Assembly (NCBI RefSeq): GCF_001428405.1
Contig: NZ_LMSL01000039.1
Coordinates: 233,728 to 297,727, forward strand
DNA from: Frateuria sp. Soil773
Lineage (GTDB): Bacteria > Pseudomonadota > Gammaproteobacteria > Xanthomonadales > Rhodanobacteraceae
Direction: 5' to 3'
DNA length: 64,000 nt
The notes below the pieces were generated by a model. It had not been told where the DNA came from. It saw only the letters and a program-made list of their open reading frames with translations, and did not search any database. Below are positions 9,104 through 17,154 of the stretch, in pieces (positions within the stretch are counted from its first letter, which is position 1; the number at the start of each line of letters is the position of its first letter). A program made the translations under genes and the position numbers.

Positions 9104-9729
9104 CGCAACAGTTCATCGGCGAGGGCGGCGATCTCGCGTGCGGCGATGCTGCCGGGCACCGTCTCGCGGGCGAGACGCCCTGCGGCCGCGCTGTCAGCGA
9201 ACACGATGCGCTGATGCACCTCGGCGCGCAGCGCCGGGAAGGGTTGCTCCGCGAGCGCGCCGCGTGCCTCGCGGCCGATGATCGTCGTGCTGACGCGCCG
9301 GTTGATGACGAAGGACGCGCGCAACGCCGGACGGAACATCTGTGCCTCGCGGATCAGCGCCACCATCTCTGCCGACGCCCACAGGTCGTAGGGGCTGGGC
9401 TGCACCGGGATCAGCACGCGCTCGGCCGCCAGCAGCGCCGAGCGCGCCAGCGCGGCGATGCGCGGCGGGCCGTCGATGACGACATGATCGGCGCGACGGG
9501 CCAGCTCCGGCGCTTCCTGGTGCAGCGTCTCGCGGGCAAGGCCCACGGCGCTGAACAGCCGTGGCAAGCCCTGCTGGGCGCGTCGCTGCGTCCAGTCCAG
9601 TGCCGATCCCTGCGGGTCGGCATCGAGCAGGATGACCTGATGGCCACGCATCGCCAACTCGCCGGCGACGTGCGTGGCGAGCGTGGTCTTGCCGACGCCA
9701 CCTTTCTGGTTGAGGAAGGCGACGATCAT
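9091..9729 (-). CDS. parA: ParA-family partition ATPase
   Basis: A 212-aa P-loop ATPase with the deviant Walker A motif LNQKGGVGKTTLATHVAG at residues 6-23, Walker A' as LLDADPQGSALDW and Walker B as VVIDGPPRIAALARS. It moves or tethers the excised circular form of the element with a DNA-binding partner, and in ICEs helps stabilise it. The start ATG at 9729 follows a GGGAGG ribosome site. It overlaps the small RHH gene downstream. The 265 bp between it and repA contain three iterons. Confidence 0.93.
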   Translation of the reverse strand: MIVAFLNQKGGVGKTTLATHVAGELAMRGHQVILLDADPQGSALDWTQRRAQQGLPRLFSAVGLARETLHQEAPELARRADHVVIDGPPRIAALARSALLAAERVLIPVQPSPYDLWASAEMVALIREAQMFRPALRASFVINRRVSTTIIGREARGALAEQPFPALRAEVHQRIVFADSAAAGRLARETVPGSIAAREIAALADELLRWSS

Positions 9730-9905
9730 GATGCCGACCTCCCTGGGGGAAAGCCGGCCGTTCCCTGCCGCGCGCAAATCGGTGGCTTTGGTCCACCAGC
9801 GTTTGTGCACCGTAACGATGGGGCGCTGCTACCCGTTAATGCTTTTAAGTTAGAGAAGTTAGGGGACGCGCGACCCCGCGCCATTGTTGGGTCTGCGGCA
9901 GATGC

Positions 9906-9971
9906 GTACTCCTGATAGCACGAGTGCCGTACTCCCGATAGCACGAGTCTCGGTACGCCTGATAGCACGAG
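9906..9971. repeat. Three 19-bp iterons next to repA (candidate oriV)
   Basis: Three near-identical direct repeats, GTACTCCTGATAGCACGAG, lie at 9906-9924, 9929-9947 (one change, T to C) and 9953-9971 (one change, T to G). Starts are 23 and 24 bp apart, about two helical turns, so the copies face the same side of the DNA. They sit just past the stop of the RepA initiator gene and upstream of parA. Iterons beside a replication initiator gene are the usual RepA binding sites of theta-replicating plasmids. This suggests the ICE can replicate after excision. Confidence 0.75.
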
Positions 9972-9994
9972 GCTATTCACCGTTTGTCCCCGTG

Positions 9995-10822
9995 TTATCC
10001 CCGTGCCGTGAATGGCACGGGCCGAAACGTCAGCCATTCCACTCCATCCACCGACAGCCGTTCGATGCTCAGCACATAGCCGGGCAGCGACTGCTGCGCC
10101 ACCAAGGCGCGCAGGTCGTAGGCAAAGTCCGAGTAGCGCGCGGCGCTCCCGGACTTGCGGTGCAGGTGTCGAAAATCGAATTGCCAGCCACTGTGCTGGC
10201 GTCCGCCGTGCTTGCGCGCCAAGCGGTATAGCCAGCGTTCGATGCCGCCCGTGATCCGGAAGTACGCCGGGTCGATGGTCAGCACCAGCGCGGCGTCGAG
10301 CACGCCCGCGTAGAACCAGTCCGGCAGGATCAGCTCGATGCCCAGCGGCGTGCCGCGCGCATCGGCACGCTCCTTCCACTCGTTGATCCACGAGAAGCGA
10401 TGCAGGCGCCGGCCGGTCGTCTCGCGGATGGATGTGGCTACGGTGGTCGATTGCAGCCGATCCAGCGCGGCCTTGAGGCGCCGGTAGTCGCGCAGCGACG
10501 TGCCCCGGCCGATGAAGCGCAGGATCTCGTAGGGCGTGGCCTGCATCAGCCGCGAGGTCGGAATGCCCGCATCGCGGGCTTCGACGATTTGGCTGGCGGC
10601 CCAGATCAAGATGTCCGCATCCCAGATGGTGGCGATGCCGTGCTCGGCCGTCCCTTCCACGCGAATGGTCACGCCGCCAGCCTGGAAGTCGATCGGCGTC
10701 GTGCGCCGCGACTTCGCCAGCGAGAAGAACGGAAAGGCCATCAGATCCTGGCTGTCGCGCGGAGCCATGTCGCCCGGCAGCGCACGGAACGGTACAAGCG
10801 GTTCGCATGCGGGCCGGGACAT
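9995..10822 (-). CDS. repA: Replication initiator protein A (RepA) of the ICE
   Basis: A 275-aa protein of the ICE/plasmid replication initiator A family. Recognisable stretches are MAFPFFSLAKSRRTTPIDF near the N-terminus, ATIWDADILIWAASQI, TPYEILRFIGRGTSLRDYRR (winged helix), RLHRFSWINEWKERAD and the C-terminal GGIERWLYRLARKHGGRQ. It should bind the iterons at 9906-9971. It lies between the AlpA-like gene and parA, all minus strand. The ATG at 10822 (MSRPACEP) was chosen because family members begin shortly before this point; no strong ribosome site is seen. Confidence 0.9.
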   Translation of the reverse strand: MSRPACEPLVPFRALPGDMAPRDSQDLMAFPFFSLAKSRRTTPIDFQAGGVTIRVEGTAEHGIATIWDADILIWAASQIVEARDAGIPTSRLMQATPYEILRFIGRGTSLRDYRRLKAALDRLQSTTVATSIRETTGRRLHRFSWINEWKERADARGTPLGIELILPDWFYAGVLDAALVLTIDPAYFRITGGIERWLYRLARKHGGRQHSGWQFDFRHLHRKSGSAARYSDFAYDLRALVAQQSLPGYVLSIERLSVDGVEWLTFRPVPFTARG

Positions 10823-10848
10823 GGCGATGGCCGCCGGCACGCGGCCGG

Positions 10849-11145
10849 TCAGCGCGCACGGCTGTCCGCCGCGTGGCACTCGGCGTACTCGGGATCGGAT
10901 GTGGCCTCGAAGCTCCGCTGGTCGGCCCAGGCGTCGAGATCGGCGACGGCGTACATGACCCGCCGGCCAAACTTGCGGAAGCGCGGTCCGCCACCCAGCA
11001 CACGCTGCTTTTCCAGCGTGCGCGGCGACAACCGCAGGTAGCCGGCCGCTTCGTCGTTGGTCAGGTAGCGCGGCGGTTGCGTGGTTGCGGCCGGTGGCAG
11101 CGCAGCAGTATGGGCGGCATAGGGCCGCACGGGAGCGGGTCGCAT
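10849..11145 (-). CDS. AlpA/MerR-type helix-turn-helix protein
   Basis: A 98-aa DNA-binding protein. The central part (RYLTNDEAAGYLRLSPRTLE then GGPRFRKFGRRVMYAVADLD) is the winged HTH_17 fold of AlpA regulators and excisionases. In ICEs this gene lies just upstream of repA and is thought to regulate it or to help excision. The start ATG at 11145 sits eight bases after GGAGG, better than the upstream ATG at 11160. An alanine/proline-rich N-terminal tail of about 30 residues precedes the fold. Confidence 0.87.
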   Translation of the reverse strand: MRPAPVRPYAAHTAALPPAATTQPPRYLTNDEAAGYLRLSPRTLEKQRVLGGGPRFRKFGRRVMYAVADLDAWADQRSFEATSDPEYAECHAADSRAR

Positions 11146-11228
11146 GAGGGGAGCCTCCATCGGTTGAGGGCGCCAGCGGCCGCAGCACGGCCGGATGGGG
11201 GCAGTCTCGGGAAGGAACGGCGGTTTGC

Positions 11229-11987
11229 TCAGGGACGTTCTGCAGGCCCATGCAAACGTCCCTGTACGGCCGGCGCATGCTGCAGTAGGCGGCGGTAGCC
11301 GCCACGCATCAGCACTGCGCCGCGTTGCGCGAGGCGTCGCACATGGGCACGCAGTGCGCTGTCGGCATGCCAGTCGGCCGCAACCCGAACCGGCCCGTAC
11401 AGCACTTCAGCCACCTCGCGTAGCGTCGCGCCCGCCAATGCGGCATCCAGCGCCTGCAAGGTGTGCGTCTCCAGCAGCGCGCCACGGCTGGGCCGTGCCC
11501 GGCTGCGAGACCACGGCACCGGGTCGCTGGCGAGGGGCGGCAACGCGGGATCGCCGCCGTGAACGGCCTGGACATAGGGCATACCTTGTTCCAGCGCCAA
11601 GGCGAGCGCGAAGCGCTGCCAGTGCCCCGGCGACCAGACGGTCAATGCCAGGTGCCGGCCATCGTGGAACAGCCGCTTGTGGCCGGCGACGCTCCAGAAG
11701 TCGAACCGCATGGCATCCGCGGCGGGCGCCAGATCGGGATGCAGCTGCACCACGCCCGCCGGTTCGGGATACCAGACCGGATGCGCATCGCGCGCATCCA
11801 GGTTGGGGTTTTCCAGCATGTGCAATCCCCATCGTGCCACCGCGCCGGTACGGCCGTGATGGCGCCAGTCGCGGCGGTAGTCGGGATGGCGACGCAGGTA
11901 TTCCCAGGCTAGTGCTGGGCCATCGAGATGCAGCACGTAGAGATAGGCGGCACTGGCGTGCCAGGCATAGGGGGCAGGACCGGTCAT
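11229..11987 (-). CDS. DUF2285 domain ICE protein
   Basis: A 252-aa protein. The N-terminus reads as the DUF6499-type segment (LHLDGPALAWEYLRRHPDYR, WGLHMLENPNLDARDAHPVW). The C-terminal DUF2285 part includes LQALDAALAGATLREVAEVL and LRAHVRRLAQRGAVLMRGGY, a helix-turn-helix-like arrangement. Proteins of this kind are present in almost every ICE of the Tn4371/ICEMlSym-like type and behave as regulators of transfer genes. It begins the minus-strand run of AlpA, repA and parA. The start is ATG 11987 (MTGPAPYAWHAS). The 320 bp upstream contain a perfect palindrome that may be its operator. Confidence 0.85.
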   Translation of the reverse strand: MTGPAPYAWHASAAYLYVLHLDGPALAWEYLRRHPDYRRDWRHHGRTGAVARWGLHMLENPNLDARDAHPVWYPEPAGVVQLHPDLAPAADAMRFDFWSVAGHKRLFHDGRHLALTVWSPGHWQRFALALALEQGMPYVQAVHGGDPALPPLASDPVPWSRSRARPSRGALLETHTLQALDAALAGATLREVAEVLYGPVRVAADWHADSALRAHVRRLAQRGAVLMRGGYRRLLQHAPAVQGRLHGPAERP

Positions 11988-12219
11988 GGCGCACCTCGAT
12001 GGCAACGCAAGGCGTCGCGGCGGACGCCGCGAACCGCGTGCGATCGTCAAAACGTCATGGCGACCGGGCTGGCTAGACGATGACCGTTTGGTTCCGGTCT
12101 ACGGCGCGGCGCGTCCGGGTGCGGCGGTCGCGGGCGCTGTGTTCCGCGCTTCACCGGCCAGAGTGCATCGGACCGCGCTTTCGATATCGGCCGTTTACGT
12201 CAGGCACCTGACCTCTGGC

Positions 12220-12239
12220 GCAACAATCGCGATTGTTGC
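12220..12239. promoter_or_regulatory. Perfect 20-bp palindrome upstream of the DUF2285 gene
   Basis: GCAACAATCG followed directly by CGATTGTTGC, a perfect dyad with no spacer. It lies in the roughly 320-bp gap between the DUF2285 gene and the DUF2958 gene, beside a second short hairpin (CGGTCT-CGCGCA-AGACCG) about ten bases further along. This gap otherwise holds no gene. It is likely an operator for the leftward ICE operon; the regulator is not known. Confidence 0.5.
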
Positions 12240-12308
12240 CGTGTCGGTCTCGCGCAAGACCGAAAATGAGACAATGCACCGCACTTGCCTGCGCTGTGCC
12301 ACTACCGA

Positions 12309-12671
12309 TCAGTCGGGAATCGAGCCGTTAGCTCGGGCCAGCCGCGCGTACTCCGACAACCGCCGGGCCGGGCAGAAATACCGATCGCGCAACACCGGCC
12401 GATCCCGCGGGCCGACAATGGACGCCAAGGACGACAACCGCACGGTATCCAGTTCGGGCATGCCGATGCCGACATCGCAAAGCCCCCAAGCCGTGTCCCC
12501 ATCGGCGGGATCGAGCGCGGCCAGCAACCAGGTAGCGTGCGCGTCCGGCGTGAACAGCTTGACGACCGGCATCGGATCGAAATCCCCTGCCGCAGCGCGA
12601 GCCTCGCCGTTCGCCAACAGCTGTGCACGCTCCTCGTCGGTCACGAGGGAATTCACGGTCACCGTCCCCAC
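12309..12671 (-). CDS. DUF2958 domain protein
   Basis: A 120-aa protein of the DUF2958 family, recognised from DEERAQLLANGEARAAAGDF, MPVVKLFTPDAHATWLLAAL, GDTAWGLCDVGIGMPELDTV and the closing LRDRYFCPARRLSEYARLA. The function is unknown; it is a common accessory gene of ICEs and plasmids, often near anti-restriction genes. I chose the GTG at 12671 because GGGGGGAGG lies seven bases upstream; the family normally begins only a few residues before the conserved TDEER block. Other in-frame GTG codons at 12662 and 12656 are possible. Confidence 0.82.
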   Translation of the reverse strand: MGTVTVNSLVTDEERAQLLANGEARAAAGDFDPMPVVKLFTPDAHATWLLAALDPADGDTAWGLCDVGIGMPELDTVRLSSLASIVGPRDRPVLRDRYFCPARRLSEYARLARANGSIPD

Positions 12672-12971
12672 AAGATTGCCTCCCCCCGAGTATCGACCCC
12701 ACCTATGCCGCTGCCGGTACCGCACGGATACGCCACCGCGCATTCGTGCTTATGGACGGATGCACACATCCCCCACTCCGGCTCCGTGCTTTTGCGTGAA
12801 AGCACGGATGCACCTGCCTATGTATCCGCGAAAGCGCACATGTGCGAAACCGCCTTGGTGGATTTCCGTAGAAGCACGCACGCGATTCCTCGGATGGGAA
12901 GGCATCCCCACAAGCGGATCGGCGCAAAGGCGCGGATACGGGAAATCAGCCTTGGCTAATGAACACTATAG

Positions 12972-12994
12972 ATTGTAGCCCTATAGGACTCAAT
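12972..12994. promoter_or_regulatory. Imperfect 23-bp dyad upstream of the XRE regulator
   Basis: ATTG...CCCTATAGG...CAAT centred on CCTATAGG, about 35 bp before the GTG start of the XRE gene and overlapping a likely -10 region (CTATAGATT). The position and symmetry fit an autoregulatory operator. The 300 bp to its left, up to the DUF2958 gene, contain no gene and no other structure I can support. Confidence 0.45.
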
Positions 12995-13028
12995 CGGCTG
13001 TCATCTTGATTTTTAGGGGAAACCCCAG

Positions 13029-13331
13029 GTGGCGGCCAAGCTCGGACTCGCGGCGGCATTGAAGACGGTCAGGAAAGCGCGTGGCTTGAGCCAGGAAGCG
13101 TTTTCCGACGTGTCCAGCCGCACGTATCTGAGCACGCTGGAGCGCGACCTGAAAAGTCCCACTCTGCACAAGCTGGCCGCGCTATGCGAGGTCATGGGCA
13201 TCCACCCGCTCACGCTGCTGACGCTGGCCTATGCCGGCGCAAACGACCGCAAGACCGAGCAACTGTTGGAGCAGGTACGTCGGGAACTGCAAGAGATGGT
13301 CATAGCAGCGCGGACCACCGCGCACCATTGA
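13029..13331 (+). CDS. XRE-family helix-turn-helix regulator
   Basis: A 100-aa protein that is almost entirely an HTH_3 domain: LGLAAALKTVRKARGLSQEA, then SRTYLSTLERDLKSPTLHKL and ALCEVMGIHPLTLLTLAYA. The C-terminus is a short helix. It starts at a GTG at 13029 with AGGGGA eight bases upstream. It is the first plus-strand gene after the leftward ICE operon and is likely to control ICE transfer or excision, as such regulators do in related elements. The dyad at 12972-12994 is a plausible binding site. Confidence 0.87.
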   Translation: MAAKLGLAAALKTVRKARGLSQEAFSDVSSRTYLSTLERDLKSPTLHKLAALCEVMGIHPLTLLTLAYAGANDRKTEQLLEQVRRELQEMVIAARTTAHH

Positions 13332-13467
13332 TTCCGGGTCAATTGAACCCGATGGACCCAACGGGGCCACACGCTGTTCACGCGCCAAGGCAGTCCCTCT
13401 TTGATCGATACGCAAGGCCACGCTTTGGCGCTCTGCGTGCCACGGTTTCATGTTGAATAGGACGCCC

Positions 13468-14580
13468 ATGAAAAGAGTGCTCACTGTTGGTCTGAAATAT
13501 TCCGGCACCGCGATCGATGGCGTTGAATTCGACAACCTCGGGTTGTGCCAACCGTCCGTTGATCAGGAACGCGCAGCGTTCGCCCTGTACGAATACGATG
13601 TCATCGTCATTCATCCAAAGAGCTATTCGCACTTCCTGTTCGGAGAGGAAGGCGAGTTCTCCAACTCTCCCAACGAGCTCGGTGATCTGAAGAGGAAGAA
13701 GGACCAGTACGACCTCGATACGGTATTCGACAGTACGGATAGGGAGAAAGAGCTTGAGGCCGCCATCGCCGCTGGTGCGACGGTCGTCTGGTGCCTCGCC
13801 GAGCCCAAGCGAATGAATTTCTTCGGCTATCGGGAAACCTCATACGGTTACGCCGCGCCTGCAGTAGCAAAACTGGTCAAGCGCGGCGATCTCCAGCTCA
13901 AGAAAGGTCGACGGATGGGTGCTATTGACCACGAAAGTCCGTTTGCGCGGTACTTTGCTTCCTTGGCTACAGCTGGATGGAGCCTTTGTCTGGCCGATGA
14001 TGACCATGAGGGCTACGTCTCCATCGCGTCCACACCCGAGGGCTACAGTCTGGGCGGACGCGTTGCCATCGGCTCGACAGCCGGCTGGCTCGTCACTCCG
14101 CCCTCCTCCGAAGCCGCCACCAACAGGCTTATTCTCGATGCCGTCGAGTTGGTGAAAGCAGATCCCCATCAGGAAAAGTATCACGGGATTTTTCTGAGCC
14201 ACACCAGTGCGGACAAACCATTCGTCCGGCAGCTTCGCAAGGATCTTCTCGAACACGGGGTACCTCAAGTGTGGGTGGATGAAGCCGAGATCGATGTCGG
14301 CGATTCGCTCACGGCAAAGATCGAAGAAGGTATGAAAGAGACCCGCTACATCGGGGTCGTATTATCCGCGAAATCCATTGATGCGCCGTGGGTCAAGAAG
14401 GAACTCGATATTGCGATCAACCGTGAAATCGCCAGCGGTGAAGTCGTCGTGCTTCCATTGCTGTATGAGAAATGCCAGCTCCCCGCCTTTCTGCAGGGCA
14501 AGCTCTACGCGGACTTCACCAGCTCAGAGGAATATGCCATCGGGTTGGCCAAACTATTGAGGCGACTGCGGATCAAGTAG
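13468..14580 (+). CDS. TIR-domain protein with an uncharacterised N-terminal domain
   Basis: A 370-aa protein. Residues about 238-360 form a TIR domain: YHGIFLSHTSADKPFVRQL, then VWVDEAEIDVGDSLTAKIEE, YIGVVLSAKSIDAPWVKKEL and VVVLPLLYEKCQLPAFL. The glutamate of the WVKKEL segment is in the place of the catalytic Glu of NAD-cleaving TIR enzymes. The N-terminal 235 residues (VLTVGLKYSGTAIDG, DVIVIHPKSYSHFLFG, AAIAAGATVVWCLAEP) match no domain I know; they look like an alpha/beta fold and may be a sensor. It is ICE cargo between an XRE regulator and a DUF6988-like gene. An anti-phage role (abortive NAD depletion) is inferred from the TIR domain and the location. The start ATG 13468 has AGGA just upstream. 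Confidence 0.85.
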   Translation: MKRVLTVGLKYSGTAIDGVEFDNLGLCQPSVDQERAAFALYEYDVIVIHPKSYSHFLFGEEGEFSNSPNELGDLKRKKDQYDLDTVFDSTDREKELEAAIAAGATVVWCLAEPKRMNFFGYRETSYGYAAPAVAKLVKRGDLQLKKGRRMGAIDHESPFARYFASLATAGWSLCLADDDHEGYVSIASTPEGYSLGGRVAIGSTAGWLVTPPSSEAATNRLILDAVELVKADPHQEKYHGIFLSHTSADKPFVRQLRKDLLEHGVPQVWVDEAEIDVGDSLTAKIEEGMKETRYIGVVLSAKSIDAPWVKKELDIAINREIASGEVVVLPLLYEKCQLPAFLQGKLYADFTSSEEYAIGLAKLLRRLRIK

Positions 14581-14640
14581 CGGCAAGCCATGCCGGCATC
14601 AAGACTGCTATCCCTTATGGTATGGCAAGTGCAGCGCGCA

Positions 14641-14735
14641 GGCGTCAGCGATGAAAGCCCGAACGGGGCGAGACGCCACTGGCGGCTCGATGCGTAGCAC
14701 GCCAACGCGCCCCGGCATCGCCGGGAGACGCACGC
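14641..14735 (+). ncRNA. Structured leader, copy A (radC-RNA-like motif)
   Basis: GGCGTC at 14641 pairs with GACGCC at 14672. Inside, GCCC (14657) pairs with GGGC (14666). A conserved single-stranded-looking block GGCTCGATGCGTAGCACG follows, then a hairpin CCCGGC-ATC-GCCGGG (14711-14725) and GAGACGC. The DUF6988-like gene starts 28 bases later. The same order of elements recurs at 16417, 23721 and, in part, at 25850 and 29884. The pattern and its association with ICE genes resemble the Rfam radC RNA motif; this identification is from memory of the motif and needs a covariance search. Confidence 0.6.
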
Positions 14736-14762
14736 ATGCATGACACGCTCTACGATGATGGT

Positions 14763-15428
14763 ATGGAGAAAGAAAACCCGAATCCGGATGATCCGCTGGA
14801 ACGTATGCTCCATCGCTCCGGCGAACTGCACGAGAAGCTGCTGTCATTGCTTGATGGTGCGGAGTTCGATGGTTCGCTCCGCGGCGAAGCTGCTTTCGGC
14901 ATGTGTTTCGTCGCGCTGGAGCACGGAGCCGCACTGCGGGCGTTGATGGCATTCGGGCTTCCCAACTCGGCCGTCAGCCTGATGCGTCTGCAGTTTGAGG
15001 CGCTCACCCGTGCCATGTGGCTGATCTATGCGGCCAGCGACCAAGCCATCGCCAAGCTGCTGGCTCCGCTCACACTGGAGAGCGAACAGGCGGCGAAAAA
15101 CCTGCCAGGCGCCAGCGAAATGATCAACCAGATCGGCAAGCGGGTCGGCCAAGGCGTCCCGGTCGCTGCGCATCAGATGCTAGTGCGCTTCAAGAACGTA
15201 TCGTGGCATGCGATGAACTCGTTCGTGCATGGCGGCATCCACCCACTACGTCGCAGTGCGGAGGGCTTCCCGGTTCATCTTGCCCTGCAGGTCCTACGCA
15301 ACGGCAACGGCCTGACGACAATGACCGGCATGGCGCTCGCGATCCTGACTGGCGATGAGGCCATCGCCAAGCCAATGACCAAGATCCAGCCCGAATTCGC
15401 GGACTGCCTACCCGATCTGCTGGAGTAG
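14763..15428 (+). CDS. DUF6988-like protein, copy 1
   Basis: A 221-aa, apparently all-helical protein resembling the DUF6988 family. Conserved blocks are PLERMLHRSGELHEKL, SAVSLMRLQFEALTRAMWL, ASEMINQIGKRVGQGVPVAA and HAMNSFVHGGIHPLRRSAEG. No catalytic function is known. The histidine-rich block (HAMN...HGGIHPLRR) is the most conserved part when the two copies in this window are compared. It follows the structured leader A and the TIR gene. A near copy, about three quarters identical by eye, lies at 23860 behind the same kind of leader. The start ATG at 14763 matches the start of copy 2. Confidence 0.78.
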   Translation: MEKENPNPDDPLERMLHRSGELHEKLLSLLDGAEFDGSLRGEAAFGMCFVALEHGAALRALMAFGLPNSAVSLMRLQFEALTRAMWLIYAASDQAIAKLLAPLTLESEQAAKNLPGASEMINQIGKRVGQGVPVAAHQMLVRFKNVSWHAMNSFVHGGIHPLRRSAEGFPVHLALQVLRNGNGLTTMTGMALAILTGDEAIAKPMTKIQPEFADCLPDLLE

Positions 15429-15488
15429 ATGGGGCAGACCAAATAGAAGTTGCGCCCCGCCACGAGGGCGGGGCGCGTGAGACGGCCG

Positions 15489-15803
15489 TCAGGCCGCCTG
15501 CGGTTTGCTGCGCGACCAGATCAGGCGGTGCACGCCGCCCTCGTCCTCGATCAGGCGGGCGTAGATCGGTGCCGGGAACGAAGGATCGTCGAGGGTCACG
15601 GACAGGTAGTCCCGCCCGGCCTCGCTGGTCTTCTTCCACGCCGCGCCGATGTCGTGACCGGCCGCCTGCAGGCGGAAGTCGGGGGCGTTCTCGCTGTCGC
15701 CCTTGTCGTTGGGAACCAACTTGGCCTTGGCGTTGAGCGTCAGGGTGCGGAGCGTGCCGGTGAAGCCATCTTTCTCTGCGGTGAAGTTGCCGATGTTTGC
15801 CAT
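15489..15803 (-). CDS. DUF736 family ICE protein
   Basis: A 104-aa protein of the DUF736 family: [20 protein letters not shown] at the N-terminus, then [20 protein letters not shown] and [20 protein letters not shown]. Its function is unknown; it is one of the most constant small genes of ICEs and large conjugative plasmids, often highly expressed. The start ATG 15803 follows a strong AAAGGAG ribosome site. It faces the DUF6988-like gene convergently, with 60 bp between stops. Confidence 0.9.
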   Translation of the reverse strand: MANIGNFTAEKDGFTGTLRTLTLNAKAKLVPNDKGDSENAPDFRLQAAGHDIGAAWKKTSEAGRDYLSVTLDDPSFPAPIYARLIEDEGGVHRLIWSRSKPQAA

Positions 15804-16416
15804 GATGTTTTCTCCTTTCGGGTTGAACAAGGTCGCGCCCATCGCGTCCTTGTTGTGAACCGGCCGGCGAGGGATGGGCTGGCCGCACCGCGCAGCGGGC
15901 GCAACACCGTGGAGCACCTGGAAGCGAAAGGAATTTGCTGCGCGAGGAAGCCGCGCAGCGGCGGGGAAATTGCTTTCGCTGGAAGGTTGCGGCCATGAAG
16001 CCCAAGGCGCAGCCGCGCCCTCGCCAGGATTCACAACGAGACAAGGACGCAGGGGCCGCCCGCTCCCGAGAGGAGATAGGGCCGACTCAGCTTCTCCACG
16101 CGACGGCTTCACCGGCTCGCGCCCTGACGCGGGCAAGGCCGACCCTCCAACGGCGAGGGCGACAGCGAGAGCGCCCCGCACCGCAGCTTGCGGCGACGTG
16201 CTTGAGGCGTGGCGTGGAAGCTCCATGAAACAAGGCCGGGTGGCATGTCGGTGAACCGTCCTTCGTGACGATTAGGCAACCAGCCGGCAGCGTCGGGGAC
16301 GGCATGCTCAGGCACAACCTGCTGCAGCAAGCGGGGACGTAGCGCTACAAGCCCGCCCATGGCGGTGGAGCGCATGGATCCCCGGCAAGCGGAGCGCGCA
16401 GTGCCGCAGGCGCGAA
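15804..16416. other. Non-coding stretch upstream of the DUF736 gene
   Basis: About 610 bp without a convincing gene. The part nearest 15803 should hold the leftward promoter of the DUF736 gene. The rest is GC-rich with long open frames on both strands but no recognisable protein and no good ribosome sites. The right part grades into the structured element at 16417. Confidence 0.4.
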
Positions 16417-16507
16417 GGCGTGAGGGATCGAAGCCGGATGGCCGTGACGGCACTGCCGGCACGGGGCGCAGCCCGAGAGCCCGGCGGCGCGCAAGCGCCG
16501 CCACGCC
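16417..16507 (+). ncRNA. Structured element, divergent copy E of the radC-RNA-like motif
   Basis: GGCGTGAGGGATCGAAGCC...GGCCGTGACGGC...GCCGGCAC, then GGGGCGCAGCCCGAGAGCC and a GC hairpin (GGCGGCGC-GCAA-GCGCCGCC) ending in ACGCCC. The order of short hairpins and the GCGCAGC-CGA-AGC block match copies A and B, although the primary sequence has drifted. No plus-strand gene follows within reach; the next gene is on the other strand, so its original partner may have been lost. Confidence 0.4.
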
Positions 16508-16547
16508 CTGTACCCGCACACGGACCGACTACGCCGAAGCGAACTCG

Positions 16548-17045
16548 CTACAGGATGAAGCTGCCCTGGTCGGCATAACCGTGCGGCTCGATCACCACCG
16601 CGGCCACGCGCGCCTGCACGGCGCGTTTGCATGAAAAGTCCTCGCCGCCATCCTGTATCCACGCGCCGAGCCGGCGTTCCAGCCAGCCATGAGCGACCGC
16701 TGCACCGTCCTTGATGCCACCGCAATTGTCGGCCTCGATTTGCGCATGGCGCGGGTGGAGCAACACATGGATCGACAGCTCATCACCGCTAACGGCGGCC
16801 ACAGCTGCAGTCGCCGGCAGACCGCCGTCGAAAGCAAAGCGGTACAAACCGCGCACGCCGCCGCTGTTCTTCGGATCAGCGCCCGGCCACCAGTCTTCGC
16901 TCGGCGAAAGCCCGAACAGGTGCTGTTCCAGGTCGGCGTTGATCGCCGCGATCATCAGGTTACGCCAGCCAAACCAGCGCACCCCACGCTGCTTGCGCAA
17001 CGGATAGGTCTTGAACGGTGACCAGGAGCGATCCAGCTCGGGCAA
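16548..17045 (-). CDS. Unrecognised ICE protein, probably truncated at its 5' end
   Basis: The reading frame is open from 17117 to a TAG at 16548 (189 codons) but has no ATG or GTG near its beginning; the TTG at 17045 is only a formal start. The peptide is protein-like: DLHLLPELDRSWSPFKTYPL, RGVRWFGWRNLMIAAINADL, FGLSPSEDWWPGADPKNSGG, LSIHVLLHPRHAQIEADN. I do not recognise the family. A TAG lies just upstream of 17117, where the antiporter segment begins, so the likeliest reading is that an insertion cut off the N-terminal part. It lies among ICE maintenance genes (DUF736, ParB, DUF932). Confidence 0.5.
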   Translation of the reverse strand: MPELDRSWSPFKTYPLRKQRGVRWFGWRNLMIAAINADLEQHLFGLSPSEDWWPGADPKNSGGVRGLYRFAFDGGLPATAAVAAVSGDELSIHVLLHPRHAQIEADNCGGIKDGAAVAHGWLERRLGAWIQDGGEDFSCKRAVQARVAAVVIEPHGYADQGSFIL

Positions 17046-17154
17046 CAGATGCAGATCTGCCGGCGCGTTGTAACCTAGTTGCCTTACAAGTACCCAAGCG
17101 CTGTCGCCGGCGCTGACCTATTGCAGAATTGGCCTCTCTGTCAGGCGGACTACC

